Assembly: GCA_047623555.1 (NCBI GenBank)
Contig: JBLHMP010000077.1
Coordinates: 1-18,792, forward strand
Source of the DNA: NORP181 sp047623555
GTDB taxonomy: Bacteria > Pseudomonadota > Alphaproteobacteria > Rhodobacterales > Rhodobacteraceae
DNA length: 18,792 nt
Direction: 5' to 3'
In this document: positions 7,404-15,160 of the stretch, in pieces
Layout: every line of letters starts with the position of its first letter
How positions within the stretch are numbered: position 1 is the first letter of the stretch
The notes under the pieces: generated by a model
Database searches by the model: none
Told to the model about the DNA's origin: nothing
The model's input: the letters and a program-made list of their open reading frames with translations, nothing else
Program-made: the position numbers and the translations under genes

Positions 7404-7516
7404 AGCGTGTTACATTTATCCAAACCCACATATTCCCTTGATCCGATGAGACCGCGTTTACTAAGCACAACGCGTTCATCGGATCAGGCGAATTCAATTC
7501 AACGAAACTTGCTCTA
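7401..7516. mobile_element. Roughly 116-bp imperfect palindromic element (MITE-like)
   Basis: The ends are TAGAGC (7401-7406) and GCTCTA (7511-7516). Inside are a perfect 11-bp inverted repeat, TGATCCGATGA (7439-7449) and TCATCGGATCA (7476-7486), and a further nested repeat CGCGTT (7453-7458) and AACGCG (7469-7474). The outer arms also match imperfectly for about 20 bases, so the entire element can fold into one long hairpin. It encodes nothing and fills the gap from the stop of the oxidoreductase (it supplies the TAG) to the base before the next ATG (7518). This is the organisation of a miniature inverted-repeat element; mobility itself is inferred. Confidence 0.65.
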
Positions 7517-7517
7517 G

Positions 7518-8174
7518 ATGGTGCGTGATCTCCCTAAAACCGCAAGCATTGCCCACGCGGGCCAAGGCGACAAACTGGTGGCCCCCTCTGCCAGCCAAAA
7601 CGCTGACGTCATCAGTACCATGCTGGCGCAATTCGCCCCCAAAACCGGCAAAGCGCTGGAAATCGCCAGCGGCACCGGCCAACACAGCGTTACCTTTGCA
7701 GTCAAATTTCCCAATCTGCACTGGCAACCCACCGATATCGATGCCGCCCGGCGCGCCAGCATCGACGCCTATGTCGCGGACAGCAAACTGCGCAACATCG
7801 CCCCGGCCCTTACGCTGGATGCCTGCACCCCCGGTTGGGGCGCACAGCATGCGGGTCAGTCGCTGATCATCGTCATCAACCTGCTGCACCTGATCAGCAC
7901 GCCTGAGGTTCGAACCCTGATAAATGAGGCCGCCGATGCGCTGTTCCCCTCGGGGCGGTTTGTGATCTACGGCCCGTTTATGCGCGGCGGAGAGCTGACC
8001 AGCGGCTCCGACATCCGGTTTCACACCAGCCTGATCGATCAGGACGCCGACATTGGCTATAAGGACGATTTTGACACGCTGGACATGCTGCAAGAAACCG
8101 GGTTGAGCATCGCGGAAATCATCGAAATGCCGTCAAATAACATGGTTTTGATCGCGGAAAAGCCGGCCTGCTGA
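7518..8174 (+). CDS. DUF938 family SAM-dependent methyltransferase-like protein
   Basis: The DUF938 (UPF0585, METTL26-like) family has a class I methyltransferase fold and no assigned substrate. The protein has 218 residues. The SAM-binding motif I is ALEIASGTGQHSVTF (about residues 45-59), motif II region is WQPTDIDAARRASI, and the later PSGRFVIYGPFMRGGELTSGSD is typical of the family. ATG 7518 is preceded in frame by TAG at 7515-7517, so the start cannot lie further upstream. No clear ribosome-binding site precedes it; the upstream sequence is the palindromic element, which may have replaced the original leader. It could be co-transcribed with the two genes before it. No transmembrane or signal segments are seen. 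Confidence 0.85.
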   Translation: MVRDLPKTASIAHAGQGDKLVAPSASQNADVISTMLAQFAPKTGKALEIASGTGQHSVTFAVKFPNLHWQPTDIDAARRASIDAYVADSKLRNIAPALTLDACTPGWGAQHAGQSLIIVINLLHLISTPEVRTLINEAADALFPSGRFVIYGPFMRGGELTSGSDIRFHTSLIDQDADIGYKDDFDTLDMLQETGLSIAEIIEMPSNNMVLIAEKPAC

Positions 8175-8208
8175 TCCAGATCAATGTGACCATGTCCTTT
8201 GGGTGTGA

Positions 8209-8234
8209 ATGCATATCTTGAAATTGATATGTAT
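8209..8234. promoter_or_regulatory. Imperfect palindrome (CATATC-8-GATATG), candidate operator
   Basis: CATATC (8212-8217) and GATATG (8226-8231) are perfect inverted half-sites around TTGAAATT, with partial symmetry outside. It ends 18 bases before the start codon of the AhpD-like gene and just upstream of its AAAGGA ribosome-binding site. This placement suits a repressor site; the regulator is unknown. Confidence 0.4.
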
Positions 8235-8251
8235 AACAAAGGATTCCCCCG

Positions 8252-8586
8252 ATGACCTGGACTGATAAGCTCAACACTACCCTCGCTGGATTGCGCAACC
8301 TTAACACCGCCATCCCGGACACATCAAAGGCCTTTGGCGCGCTGAACGCCGCCGTCAACAAAGCGGTGTTCTGGACTATAAAACCAAAGAATTCATCGCT
8401 TTGGGCATTTCAGTCGCAGATCGTTGTGAGCCCTGTATTGGCCTGCATATCGACGCCCTGATCAGGGCCGGAGCCACCCGCGAAGAGGTCGCGGATGTCT
8501 TGGGCATATGCATCCAGATGGGTGGTGGCCCGTCGCTAATGTATGCCGCCATGGCGTTGGAATGCTTTGATGAACTGACCGGGTAA
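8252..8586 (+). pseudogene. Carboxymuconolactone decarboxylase / AhpD-like protein with one frameshift
   Basis: This family includes AhpD-type thiol peroxidase partners and gamma-carboxymuconolactone decarboxylases. The front (from ATG 8252, ribosome-binding AAAGGA about 9 bases upstream) reads MTWTDKLNTTLAGLRNLN up to VNKA. One base appears lost around 8364-8365 (GC-GGT instead of GCN-GGT). The other frame then continues VLDYKTKEFIALGIS and the redox motif RCEPCIGLHIDALIRAGA, ending TAA at 8584-8586. CxxC plus the downstream His, with the glutamate in KEFIALGIS, are the complete active site. Joined together the protein would be about 112 residues, the normal size. Because only one base is involved and the rest is well conserved, a recent mutation or a sequencing error are both possible. 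Confidence 0.8.
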
Positions 8587-8613
8587 CGCCTGCGACAAAA
8601 TGGACCGACGGAG

Positions 8614-9096
8614 GTGCGAGCGATCAACGCTTTATACATACCGCAATTGGAATATATAGGAATATCTGAGCGACAAGCTTTGTTCGAGGCCAAGCAGGGA
8701 ATACCCCAGAAAGCCACTGTTGCCACCAGAATTGGTCAGGGCTTTTTCCGCGAGATGATACTTACGTCGTACAAGAGGCGGTCCGCCTTGACGGGGAACG
8801 ACGACGCGAGATTACTAAATGCCAGTCACATCGTGGGCTGGGCAGAAGACGAATCCTTGCGACTAAATCCAAGTAGCGGCATAGCGCTAAATGCATTGCA
8901 TGATCGCGTTTTTGATCGACATCAAATTACGTTTGATGAAGACTATCAAACGCTGATTCATGACGACGTTCCAACCGAGGCTCGAAAAAACCTTGAAAGG
9001 GTTGAGACAAGAAGACTTACAATGCCTGCTCGGTTTCTGCCGGAACAGGCATTTCTGGAACGACACAGACAACGCTTCTATTCCAGAAGTGCCTAG
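8614..9096 (+). CDS. HNH endonuclease (HNH_2 type), possibly N-terminally truncated
   Basis: The C-terminal half is a clear HNH nuclease domain: GQGFFREMILTSYKRRSALT, then ASHIVGWAED, then LNPSSGIALNALHDRVFD and the ITFDEDY strand. His in ASHI, Asn in ALNALHD and His in LHD form the HNH triad. The usual zinc-site-like Cys before the motif (RCAITG in relatives) is Ser here. Proteins with this domain are commonly about 280-320 residues with an N-terminal domain; here only about 45 residues precede it, so the 5' end may be lost. The start is uncertain: GGAGG at 8610-8614 overlaps GTG 8614 and cannot serve it. Base composition is visibly more AT-rich than in the neighbours, suggesting acquisition. 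The target is unknown; it could be a restriction or mobile-element nuclease. Confidence 0.75.
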   Translation: MRAINALYIPQLEYIGISERQALFEAKQGIPQKATVATRIGQGFFREMILTSYKRRSALTGNDDARLLNASHIVGWAEDESLRLNPSSGIALNALHDRVFDRHQITFDEDYQTLIHDDVPTEARKNLERVETRRLTMPARFLPEQAFLERHRQRFYSRSA

Positions 9097-9099
9097 TGT

Positions 9100-11592
9100 C
9101 TATGCATCCTTTCGGATCACCGAATTCTTTGGATCATAGGGGCTGTCCACGGTGATTTCGGCGTCCCACAATTGACCCAGCATTTTGACCTTTAGTTTGG
9201 TGCCCGCCACGGCGAGCGCCTCAGGAACATAGCCCATACCAATGCTTTTGCCAAAATGTACCGAATAGCCGCCCGAAGTCAGTCGCCCAACCCGGGTGCC
9301 GTCGTGATACAGCACCTCGCGCCCCCAAGGATCTGCATCCGCAGGGCCATCGATCAACACAGTGACGCATTTTGAGCGAATGCCTTTGGCTTGGAGCTCG
9401 ACCTTGCCGTGAAAATCCTTGGACAGGTCAATAAAGCGCGGCAGATCGGCCTCAGCCGGGGTTGCATCGCGGCCCAATTCATTGCCAAACGCCCGATAGG
9501 ATTTTTCCTGACGCAACCAGTTTTGCGCCCGCGCGCCGACCAGTTTCATTCCATGCTTTTCACCGGCAGCCATCAGTTGATCCCACAGGTAATTCTGCAT
9601 CTCGATCGGGTGATGCAATTCCCATCCCAACTCGCCAGTATAGGCCACCCGAATGGCGCGCACCGGGCACATGCCCAGTTCGATATCGCGGCACGTCAGC
9701 CATGGGAACCGTTTGTTCGTAAGCGCGGTGGCCGGGTCTGCATCAATGATAATCTCATTCAGAACATCGCGGGTTTTTGGCCCGGCAATGGCAAACACGC
9801 CCCATTGCGTCGTCACATCCTGAATTTCGATATAGCCAAAGTCGGGCGCTTTGTCGGCGGCGGCTTTGCGCAGGTAATCCGCGTCATAGGCCGTCCAAGC
9901 CCCTGCAGACACAAGGTAATATTCATCCTCGGCCAGCCGAACAATGGTGTATTCCGTCCGCGTGGTGCCCGCAGCCGTCAGCGCATAGGTCAGGTTGATC
10001 CGGCCAACACGCGGTAGTTTGTTACAGGTGAACCAGTCAAGAAACGCAGTTGCGCCCGGCCCTTTGATCACATGTTTGGTAAAGGCTGTGGCGTCCACCA
10101 GGCCAACGCCCTGACGGATCGCCAGCGCCTCGTCCCGCGTATATTGCCACCAATCGCCACGCCGGAAACTGCGGCTGTCGTGATCGTTGAATCCGGCGGG
10201 GGCATAGTAATTTGGCCGTTCCCAGCCGTTCACAAAACCAAACTGCGCGCCCAGCGCCTTTTGTCGATCATAGGCCGGGGCGGTGCGCAACGGACGGCAG
10301 GCGGCGCGCTCCTCGTCCGGGTGGTGCAAGACGTACACGTGATCGTAGCATTCTTCGTTTTTGCGCGCGGCATATTCGGTGGTCATCCAATCGCCGTAGC
10401 GTTTGGGATCAAGGCTGGCCATGTCGATCTCGGCCTCGCCATTGACCATCATCTGCGCCAGATAATAGCCGGTGCCGCCAGCGGCGGTGATGCCAAATGA
10501 GAACCCTTCGGCGAGCCACATGTTGCGCAGACCGGGCGCCGGGCCAACCAGTGGATTGCCGTCAGGTGTGTAGCAAATCGGACCGTTGAAATCATCCTTG
10601 AGACCGGAGTCTTCGCAGGATGGAATACGGTCGATCATCGCCATATACTGTGCCTCAATCCGATCAAGAGCCAATGGGAAAAGATCGGCGCGGAAACTAT
10701 CTGGCACGCCATGTTCAAACCGCGCAGGTGCGTTTTTCTCGTAGATGCCGAGGATCCAACCGCCACGTTCTTCGCGCACATAAGATTGCGCATCGGCGTC
10801 ACGGATCACCGGGTGCTCGGGATTGCCAGCAGCACGCCATTTTACCAGCGATGGGTCTTGCTCCATGACGATGAACTGATGCTCAACCGGAATAGCGGGA
10901 ATTTTGATACCCAACATTTTGGCGGTGCGCTGCGCGTGATTGCCGGAAGCGGTGACCACATGTTCGGCAGTGATGATGACCTGTTCGTCGCTGGGCACAA
11001 GGTTGCCGCCCTTTTCGACCATCTTGGTGACGGTTACGTCCCAGGCTTTGCCATTCCAGTTAAAGGCATCCGCCTGCCATTTGCGTTCAATGATAACGCC
11101 GCGCTGCCGCGCGCCTTTGGCCATCGCCATGGTCATGTCAGCCGGGTTAATATAGCCGTCGGTGTCGTGATACAGCGCGCCCTTCAAATCATCGGTACGG
11201 ATCAGCGGCCAGCGTGTTTTCACCTCATCCGGGGTTAGGAATACATAGGGCACCCCGCAGGTGTCAGCCGTCGCGGCATAGAGACGGTATTCGTCCATCC
11301 GCGCGTCGGTCTGGGCCATACGCAGATTACCAACGACAGCAAAACCGGCATTCAGCCCGGTCTCCTGCTCAAGCGTTTTGTAGAAATCGACCGAATACTG
11401 ATGAATATGTGTGGTCGCGTAGGACATGTTGAACAACGGCAGCAATCCGGCGGCGTGCCAGGTTGACCCCGAGGTCAGCTCGTCCCGCTCCAGCAGCATG
11501 ACATCATCCCAGCCAGCGCGTGCCAGATGATAGGCGATTGAGGTGCCAACAGCGCCCCCGCCAACGACCAGTGCTTTAACATGCGTTTTCAT
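9100..11592 (-). CDS. FAD-dependent oxidoreductase with GcvT domain (dimethylglycine/sarcosine dehydrogenase family)
   Basis: An 830-residue fusion of a DAO-type flavoprotein and a folate-binding aminomethyltransferase, the layout of dimethylglycine and sarcosine dehydrogenases. These demethylate N-methylglycines and pass the one-carbon unit to tetrahydrofolate. ATG 11592 follows GAGG by about 9 bases; a TTG 15 bases upstream is less likely. Domains in order: FAD Rossmann motif VVGGGAVGTSIAYHLA (residues 9-24); TSGSTWHAAG with His47 at the position that binds FAD covalently in DMGDH; FAO_M linker near 385-440; GCV_T domain about 440-730, with GELGWELHHP; GCV_T C-terminal barrel to about 825, with GRLTSGGYS and GMGYVPEAL. 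It is separated by 267 bases and a terminator candidate from the upstream flavoprotein gene, so probably has its own promoter. The exact substrate is not decidable. Confidence 0.92.
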   Translation of the reverse strand: MKTHVKALVVGGGAVGTSIAYHLARAGWDDVMLLERDELTSGSTWHAAGLLPLFNMSYATTHIHQYSVDFYKTLEQETGLNAGFAVVGNLRMAQTDARMDEYRLYAATADTCGVPYVFLTPDEVKTRWPLIRTDDLKGALYHDTDGYINPADMTMAMAKGARQRGVIIERKWQADAFNWNGKAWDVTVTKMVEKGGNLVPSDEQVIITAEHVVTASGNHAQRTAKMLGIKIPAIPVEHQFIVMEQDPSLVKWRAAGNPEHPVIRDADAQSYVREERGGWILGIYEKNAPARFEHGVPDSFRADLFPLALDRIEAQYMAMIDRIPSCEDSGLKDDFNGPICYTPDGNPLVGPAPGLRNMWLAEGFSFGITAAGGTGYYLAQMMVNGEAEIDMASLDPKRYGDWMTTEYAARKNEECYDHVYVLHHPDEERAACRPLRTAPAYDRQKALGAQFGFVNGWERPNYYAPAGFNDHDSRSFRRGDWWQYTRDEALAIRQGVGLVDATAFTKHVIKGPGATAFLDWFTCNKLPRVGRINLTYALTAAGTTRTEYTIVRLAEDEYYLVSAGAWTAYDADYLRKAAADKAPDFGYIEIQDVTTQWGVFAIAGPKTRDVLNEIIIDADPATALTNKRFPWLTCRDIELGMCPVRAIRVAYTGELGWELHHPIEMQNYLWDQLMAAGEKHGMKLVGARAQNWLRQEKSYRAFGNELGRDATPAEADLPRFIDLSKDFHGKVELQAKGIRSKCVTVLIDGPADADPWGREVLYHDGTRVGRLTSGGYSVHFGKSIGMGYVPEALAVAGTKLKVKMLGQLWDAEITVDSPYDPKNSVIRKDA

Positions 11593-11709
11593 GCGACCAT
11601 CCCTCAATTGCGAGTCCCGTTAGTCTGGGTTTATGCCCAAGATAGCCGCGCTGCGCCAAGGTCATCCGACCCATATCCGCACGAAACCGACCTTGCCCGC
11701 TCAAACCTG

Positions 11710-11734
11710 AAAAAATCGCGGCGCATTCTGCGCC
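11710..11734 (-). terminator. Intrinsic terminator candidate after the GlcD-like gene
   Basis: Read on the minus strand: stem GGCGCA (11734-11729), loop GAA, stem TGCGCC (11725-11720), then GCGA and TTTTTT (11715-11710). It lies about 126 bases past the GlcD-like stop and before the GcvT-FAD gene start, and would end the upstream operon. Confidence 0.6.
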
Positions 11735-11749
11735 ATTCCATCTTTTGGC

Positions 11750-11784
11750 CCTGCGGGCGGCAGGTATTTAGGACGAGAAGAAAA
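11750..11784 (+). repeat. Hairpin-plus-tail repeat, copy 2
   Basis: The stem CCTGC / GCAGG (11750-11754, 11760-11764) is followed by TATTTAGG and ACGAGAAGAAAA. Layout and tail match copy 1 at 3108-3139, including the spacing from stem to ACGAGAAGAAA. The T-run is weak here and no plus-strand gene lies upstream, so a simple terminator role is doubtful. It sits about 75 bases after the stop of the minus-strand GlcD-like gene. Confidence 0.55.
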
Positions 11785-11859
11785 TCAGGTCGTGTCCATT
11801 GCAGTAGGCCGGCCGAAGGCGCAAATAAAAAGAATCGCGCCGCAGGCGTGGCCTTTGGA

Positions 11860-13269
11860 TTATGCCTCGTTAGACAGGATTTTGCCCGGGTTCATAATGT
11901 TCTCCGGATCAAATGCCTTTTTAATGGCCGCCATATAATAGGTGGCGGGGCCAAGCTCTTTGGTCAGATAGGGTCGTTTTCCCTGACCAATGCCGTGCTC
12001 CCCGGTACAGGTGCCATCCATTGAAATCGCAAGGTCGTTCAGAAAGCTGACGAATTCCTCTGCTGCTTTGATTTCTTGTGGATCATCCATGTTGAGCATT
12101 GGCGTTGCATGGAAATTCCCGTCACCGACATGACCGACGATTGGCGAGAACAACCCCAGTTCAATCGCCTTTTCCTGCGCGGCATTTACGCATTCCGCGA
12201 GCCGGGAAATAGGCACGCACACATCTGTGGCCAGACCCTGAGTACCGGGGCGAAGCTGCAACTGGGCAAAATACATATCGTGCCGCGCCTTCCACAGTTT
12301 GTTGCGCTCCTCGACACTGGTGGTAGCCGTGAAATCGCTGCCGTCGAAATCTTCGGCAATTGACCCAAACATGGAGGCCTGCTCTTCTACACTGGCGTGT
12401 GAGCCGTGAAATTCCAGCAACAACAACGGTGTTTCAGGCAGGGTCAGTTTTGAGTAATTGTTGGCAGCCCTCACGCTTAATTCGTCCAACAGCTCGATCC
12501 GTGCAACCGGGATACCATATTGAATGGTCGCCATCACCGCCTGACAGGCCGCATCAATTGACGGGAACGAACAGCGCGCCGACGACATTGCTTCGGGGAT
12601 GCCCTGAAGCCGCAGGGTGATTTCGGTGATCAGGCCCAATGTGCCCTCAGAGCCCACCATCAACCGCGTCAGATCATAGCCCGCCGATGATTTCTTGGCG
12701 CGTTGCGCCGTGCGGATGATATCGCCATTGGGCATCACCACCTCAAGCGCGATCACGTTGTCTTTCATCGTGCCATAGCGCACCGCGTTGGTGCCGCTGG
12801 CCCGTGTCGCGGTCATACCACCGATCGACGCATTGGCCCCGGGATCAATGGGAAAAAACAGCCCCTGATCGCGCAAATGAGTGTTGAGCTGTTCGCGCGT
12901 TACTCCGGGTTGCACCACGCAATCCAGATCTTCGGCGTGGACAGCCAAGACATTGGCCATCTTGCTCATATCCACCGAAATACCACCCGCAGGCGCGTTT
13001 ACATGGCCCTCAAGTGAGGTGCCGACGCCAAACGGAATAACCGGCACTTTGTGGGCAGCACAGGTCTTGATGATCTCGGATACTTCGGTGGTGCTTTGCG
13101 GAAACACCACCGCATCGGGGGGCTGATTTTCGATCCAGGTGGTGGTGTGGCCATGCTGTTCGCAAATGGATTTCCCGGTCTGCAGCCGGTCGCCAAAGCG
13201 CTGCTTCAGGATGCCCAATGCGGTTTTTATGCCGGCCTCATTACGCGGTAATGTTGTTGCTTTCACCAT
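11860..13269 (-). CDS. FAD-binding oxidase, D-lactate dehydrogenase (cytochrome) / GlcD-like
   Basis: A VAO/PCMH-type flavoenzyme of the Dld/GlcD group, which oxidises D-2-hydroxyacids such as D-lactate or glycolate and hands electrons to cytochrome c or quinone. I chose ATG 13269 (469 residues, after GGGGG about 8 bases upstream). The open frame to 13377 would overlap the upstream gene and adds 36 unlike residues. The FAD-binding domain has VIPFGVGTSLEG (about 77-88), PGANASIGGMTATRASGTNA and LTRLMVGSEGTLGLITEITL. The FAD-oxidase C-terminal domain has VGHVGDGNFHATPML with metal-binding histidines and ends in GTCTGEHGIGQGKRPYL plus FDPENIMNPGKIL, both signatures of the family. It follows the gamma-glutamyltransferase gene by 64 bases. 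The two-Cys iron-sulfur motifs of GlcF are not encoded here, so it is probably a single-subunit enzyme. Confidence 0.9.
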   Translation of the reverse strand: MVKATTLPRNEAGIKTALGILKQRFGDRLQTGKSICEQHGHTTTWIENQPPDAVVFPQSTTEVSEIIKTCAAHKVPVIPFGVGTSLEGHVNAPAGGISVDMSKMANVLAVHAEDLDCVVQPGVTREQLNTHLRDQGLFFPIDPGANASIGGMTATRASGTNAVRYGTMKDNVIALEVVMPNGDIIRTAQRAKKSSAGYDLTRLMVGSEGTLGLITEITLRLQGIPEAMSSARCSFPSIDAACQAVMATIQYGIPVARIELLDELSVRAANNYSKLTLPETPLLLLEFHGSHASVEEQASMFGSIAEDFDGSDFTATTSVEERNKLWKARHDMYFAQLQLRPGTQGLATDVCVPISRLAECVNAAQEKAIELGLFSPIVGHVGDGNFHATPMLNMDDPQEIKAAEEFVSFLNDLAISMDGTCTGEHGIGQGKRPYLTKELGPATYYMAAIKKAFDPENIMNPGKILSNEA

Positions 13270-13333
13270 CGTGGTGTCCCCCAAAGTATTTGCTGACCCA
13301 GATTTATCTGAATACGCGGGACATACCAGCCGC

Positions 13334-15130
13334 TTATTCGCCCAGCGCAATACCTTCGCGACGCGGATCAACGCCACCCCTCAGATTTTCACCAATGGCA
13401 ATCGCGTGCAGACCCGAATTCAGACCGCGCACGTTGACCTTAAACCCCATCGCCTCGAGCGGTTCTTGCAACTCTGCCGCCAAGGTGCCTTCTTCCAGAT
13501 CATAGGTGCCAAACCGGTTCACCGCATGCGGCATCGACACCGCCTGTTGCACGTCCATCCCCCAGTCAAGCCAGGCAATGATCGAGGTTGCAACATAACC
13601 GATGATCCGGCTGCCACCGGGCGAGCCTGTGACCAAAACCGGAGCGCCGTCTTTCATTACGATGGTGGGGGCCATGGATGAGCGAGGCCGTTTGCCCGGC
13701 TCTACTCGGTTGGCAATGGGCACGCCGTCACGATGGCTGCGGAATGAAAAATCTGTCAGTTCATTGTTCAATACGAACCCACGTACCATCAGCCGGGACC
13801 CAAAGGCGTTCTCGACCGTTGTCGTCATTGAGAGCACATTGCCATAGGAATCCACGATCGAGATATGCGAAGTTGACGGCAGCTCAATCGCCTCGTCATC
13901 GGCCCAGTTCAGCGCGTGATCAAATTCCGGCGTACCCGGCGCAATGTCAGTCAGTGCCGCATCGCCCGCCAAAAGGGCCGCGCGTTGTGCCAGATAGGCC
14001 GGATCAACCAGACCTTTGGTTGGCATTGGCACAAAATCGCTGTCAGCCATGTACCGGCCCCGATCCGCAAAGGCGAGGCGCGAAGCATCGCCGATCAGCC
14101 GCCAAGCGTTTGCATTATCCGGGCCCATTGCGGCCAGATCATAGCCTTCGAGCATGCCTAAAATCTGCCCGACCGTCAGCGCGCCCGAGGACGGTGGCCC
14201 CATGCCACAGACGTCATGGGCACGGTAGGTCACACAGACCGGCGCGCGTTCCTGAATTTGGTAAATCGACAGATCCAATTGCGACAACACGCCCGGATTT
14301 CCGGCAGCGGTAGCAACGGTTCGCACGATATCGGCCGCAACCGGCCCGGTATAAAACCCGTCCTCGCCTTTGTCGGCAAGGATGCGCAGCGTGTTGGCAT
14401 AGTCTGGATTTTTCAGCAGATCGCCGGTTTGCAACGGCGCTCCGTCAGGCAGGAAATAGGCCGCTGTTGTGGGAAACCGCGCCAAACGTTCGGCATCGCG
14501 GTCAACCAAACCGGCCAAACGCGGGGAAACCGCGAAACCATCATCGGCCAGGGTGATCGCCGACTGAAACAGCGTCGGCCACGGGCTATGGCCCCAACGG
14601 CGATGTGCCTCGGCCATTAGCGCCGGGGTGCCAGGGGTGCCGACCGAGCGCCCACCAACCACCGCATCATAGAATTTCAACGGCTCGCCTGCATCGTTCT
14701 GAAACAACGTCAGCGTTACTGCCAAAGGTGCGGTTTCGCGACCGTCCAGCGTTGTCAGCTCGCCGGTTGCGGCGTCATACCAGACCAGAAACGCGCCGCC
14801 GCCAAGACCCGAGGATTGCGGCTCAACCAGCCCAAGCACGCTTTGCACCGCGACCATTGCATCTGCGGCACTCCCACCAGTGCGCAAAATCGCAGCGCCT
14901 GCGTCGGCCGCGTGGGGATTGGCCGCCACGATCATCCAGTTGTCAGACATCACCGGCACCCCGTCGGCCTTGCTTTGCAGGGCTGCGGCAATTGCCGGGC
15001 TATGTGAGACAAGAACGCCATCGGTGGCGGTTTCGGGGGCGACATTGTCAGTAACTTGTTGGGCGGTGGCTTGCTGGGCCTGCGCTGCTCCAGTCAGAAC
15101 AACACAGCATGTCAAAAGCAGATTTCTCAT
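13334..15130 (-). CDS. ggt: Gamma-glutamyltransferase (secreted, self-cleaving)
   Basis: Gamma-glutamyltransferase hydrolyses glutathione and other gamma-glutamyl compounds, or moves the glutamyl group to amino acids, in the periplasm. ATG 15130 (598 residues) follows GGGAG about 9 bases away and opens on a signal peptide (MRNLLLTCCVVLTGAAQAQ, cleavage probably after AQA). The proenzyme cuts itself before the nucleophilic threonine, here Thr420 in STSHISIVD; the downstream VLSMTTTVENAFGSRL, FVLNNELTDF and the GSPGGSRI segment (oxyanion hole and glutamate-binding region) are in place. The early NPHAADAGAAILRTGGSAADA and SGLGGGAFLVWYD motifs are typical of the large subunit. It starts 31 bases after the hydroxyacid dehydrogenase stop, which makes co-transcription likely. 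Confidence 0.93.
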   Translation of the reverse strand: MRNLLLTCCVVLTGAAQAQQATAQQVTDNVAPETATDGVLVSHSPAIAAALQSKADGVPVMSDNWMIVAANPHAADAGAAILRTGGSAADAMVAVQSVLGLVEPQSSGLGGGAFLVWYDAATGELTTLDGRETAPLAVTLTLFQNDAGEPLKFYDAVVGGRSVGTPGTPALMAEAHRRWGHSPWPTLFQSAITLADDGFAVSPRLAGLVDRDAERLARFPTTAAYFLPDGAPLQTGDLLKNPDYANTLRILADKGEDGFYTGPVAADIVRTVATAAGNPGVLSQLDLSIYQIQERAPVCVTYRAHDVCGMGPPSSGALTVGQILGMLEGYDLAAMGPDNANAWRLIGDASRLAFADRGRYMADSDFVPMPTKGLVDPAYLAQRAALLAGDAALTDIAPGTPEFDHALNWADDEAIELPSTSHISIVDSYGNVLSMTTTVENAFGSRLMVRGFVLNNELTDFSFRSHRDGVPIANRVEPGKRPRSSMAPTIVMKDGAPVLVTGSPGGSRIIGYVATSIIAWLDWGMDVQQAVSMPHAVNRFGTYDLEEGTLAAELQEPLEAMGFKVNVRGLNSGLHAIAIGENLRGGVDPRREGIALGE

Positions 15131-15160
15131 GGTCTTTTTCTCCCTCACAAACCAACAGAA

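Noticed and set aside
7494..8093. 199-codon minus-strand frame
   Set aside because: It is antisense to the DUF938 gene, which has a clear SAM motif; no ribosome-binding site or family likeness is seen.
5374..8174. Biosynthetic gene cluster (reductase, flavoenzyme, methyltransferase)
   Set aside because: There is no core synthase, and DUF938 is a widespread housekeeping-type family; a small catabolic or repair operon is simpler.
8614..9096. A new defence system built on the HNH nuclease
   Set aside because: There is no partner gene (methyltransferase, ATPase, sensor), and its neighbours are ordinary metabolic genes.
9391..11238. Several plus-strand frames of 140-210 codons opposite the GcvT-FAD gene
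   Set aside because: All are shadows of a strongly supported 830-residue protein.
13270..13377. Longer N-terminus for the GlcD-like protein
   Set aside because: It would overlap the end of the gamma-glutamyltransferase gene, has no ribosome-binding site and no similarity to the family; ATG 13269 is preferred.
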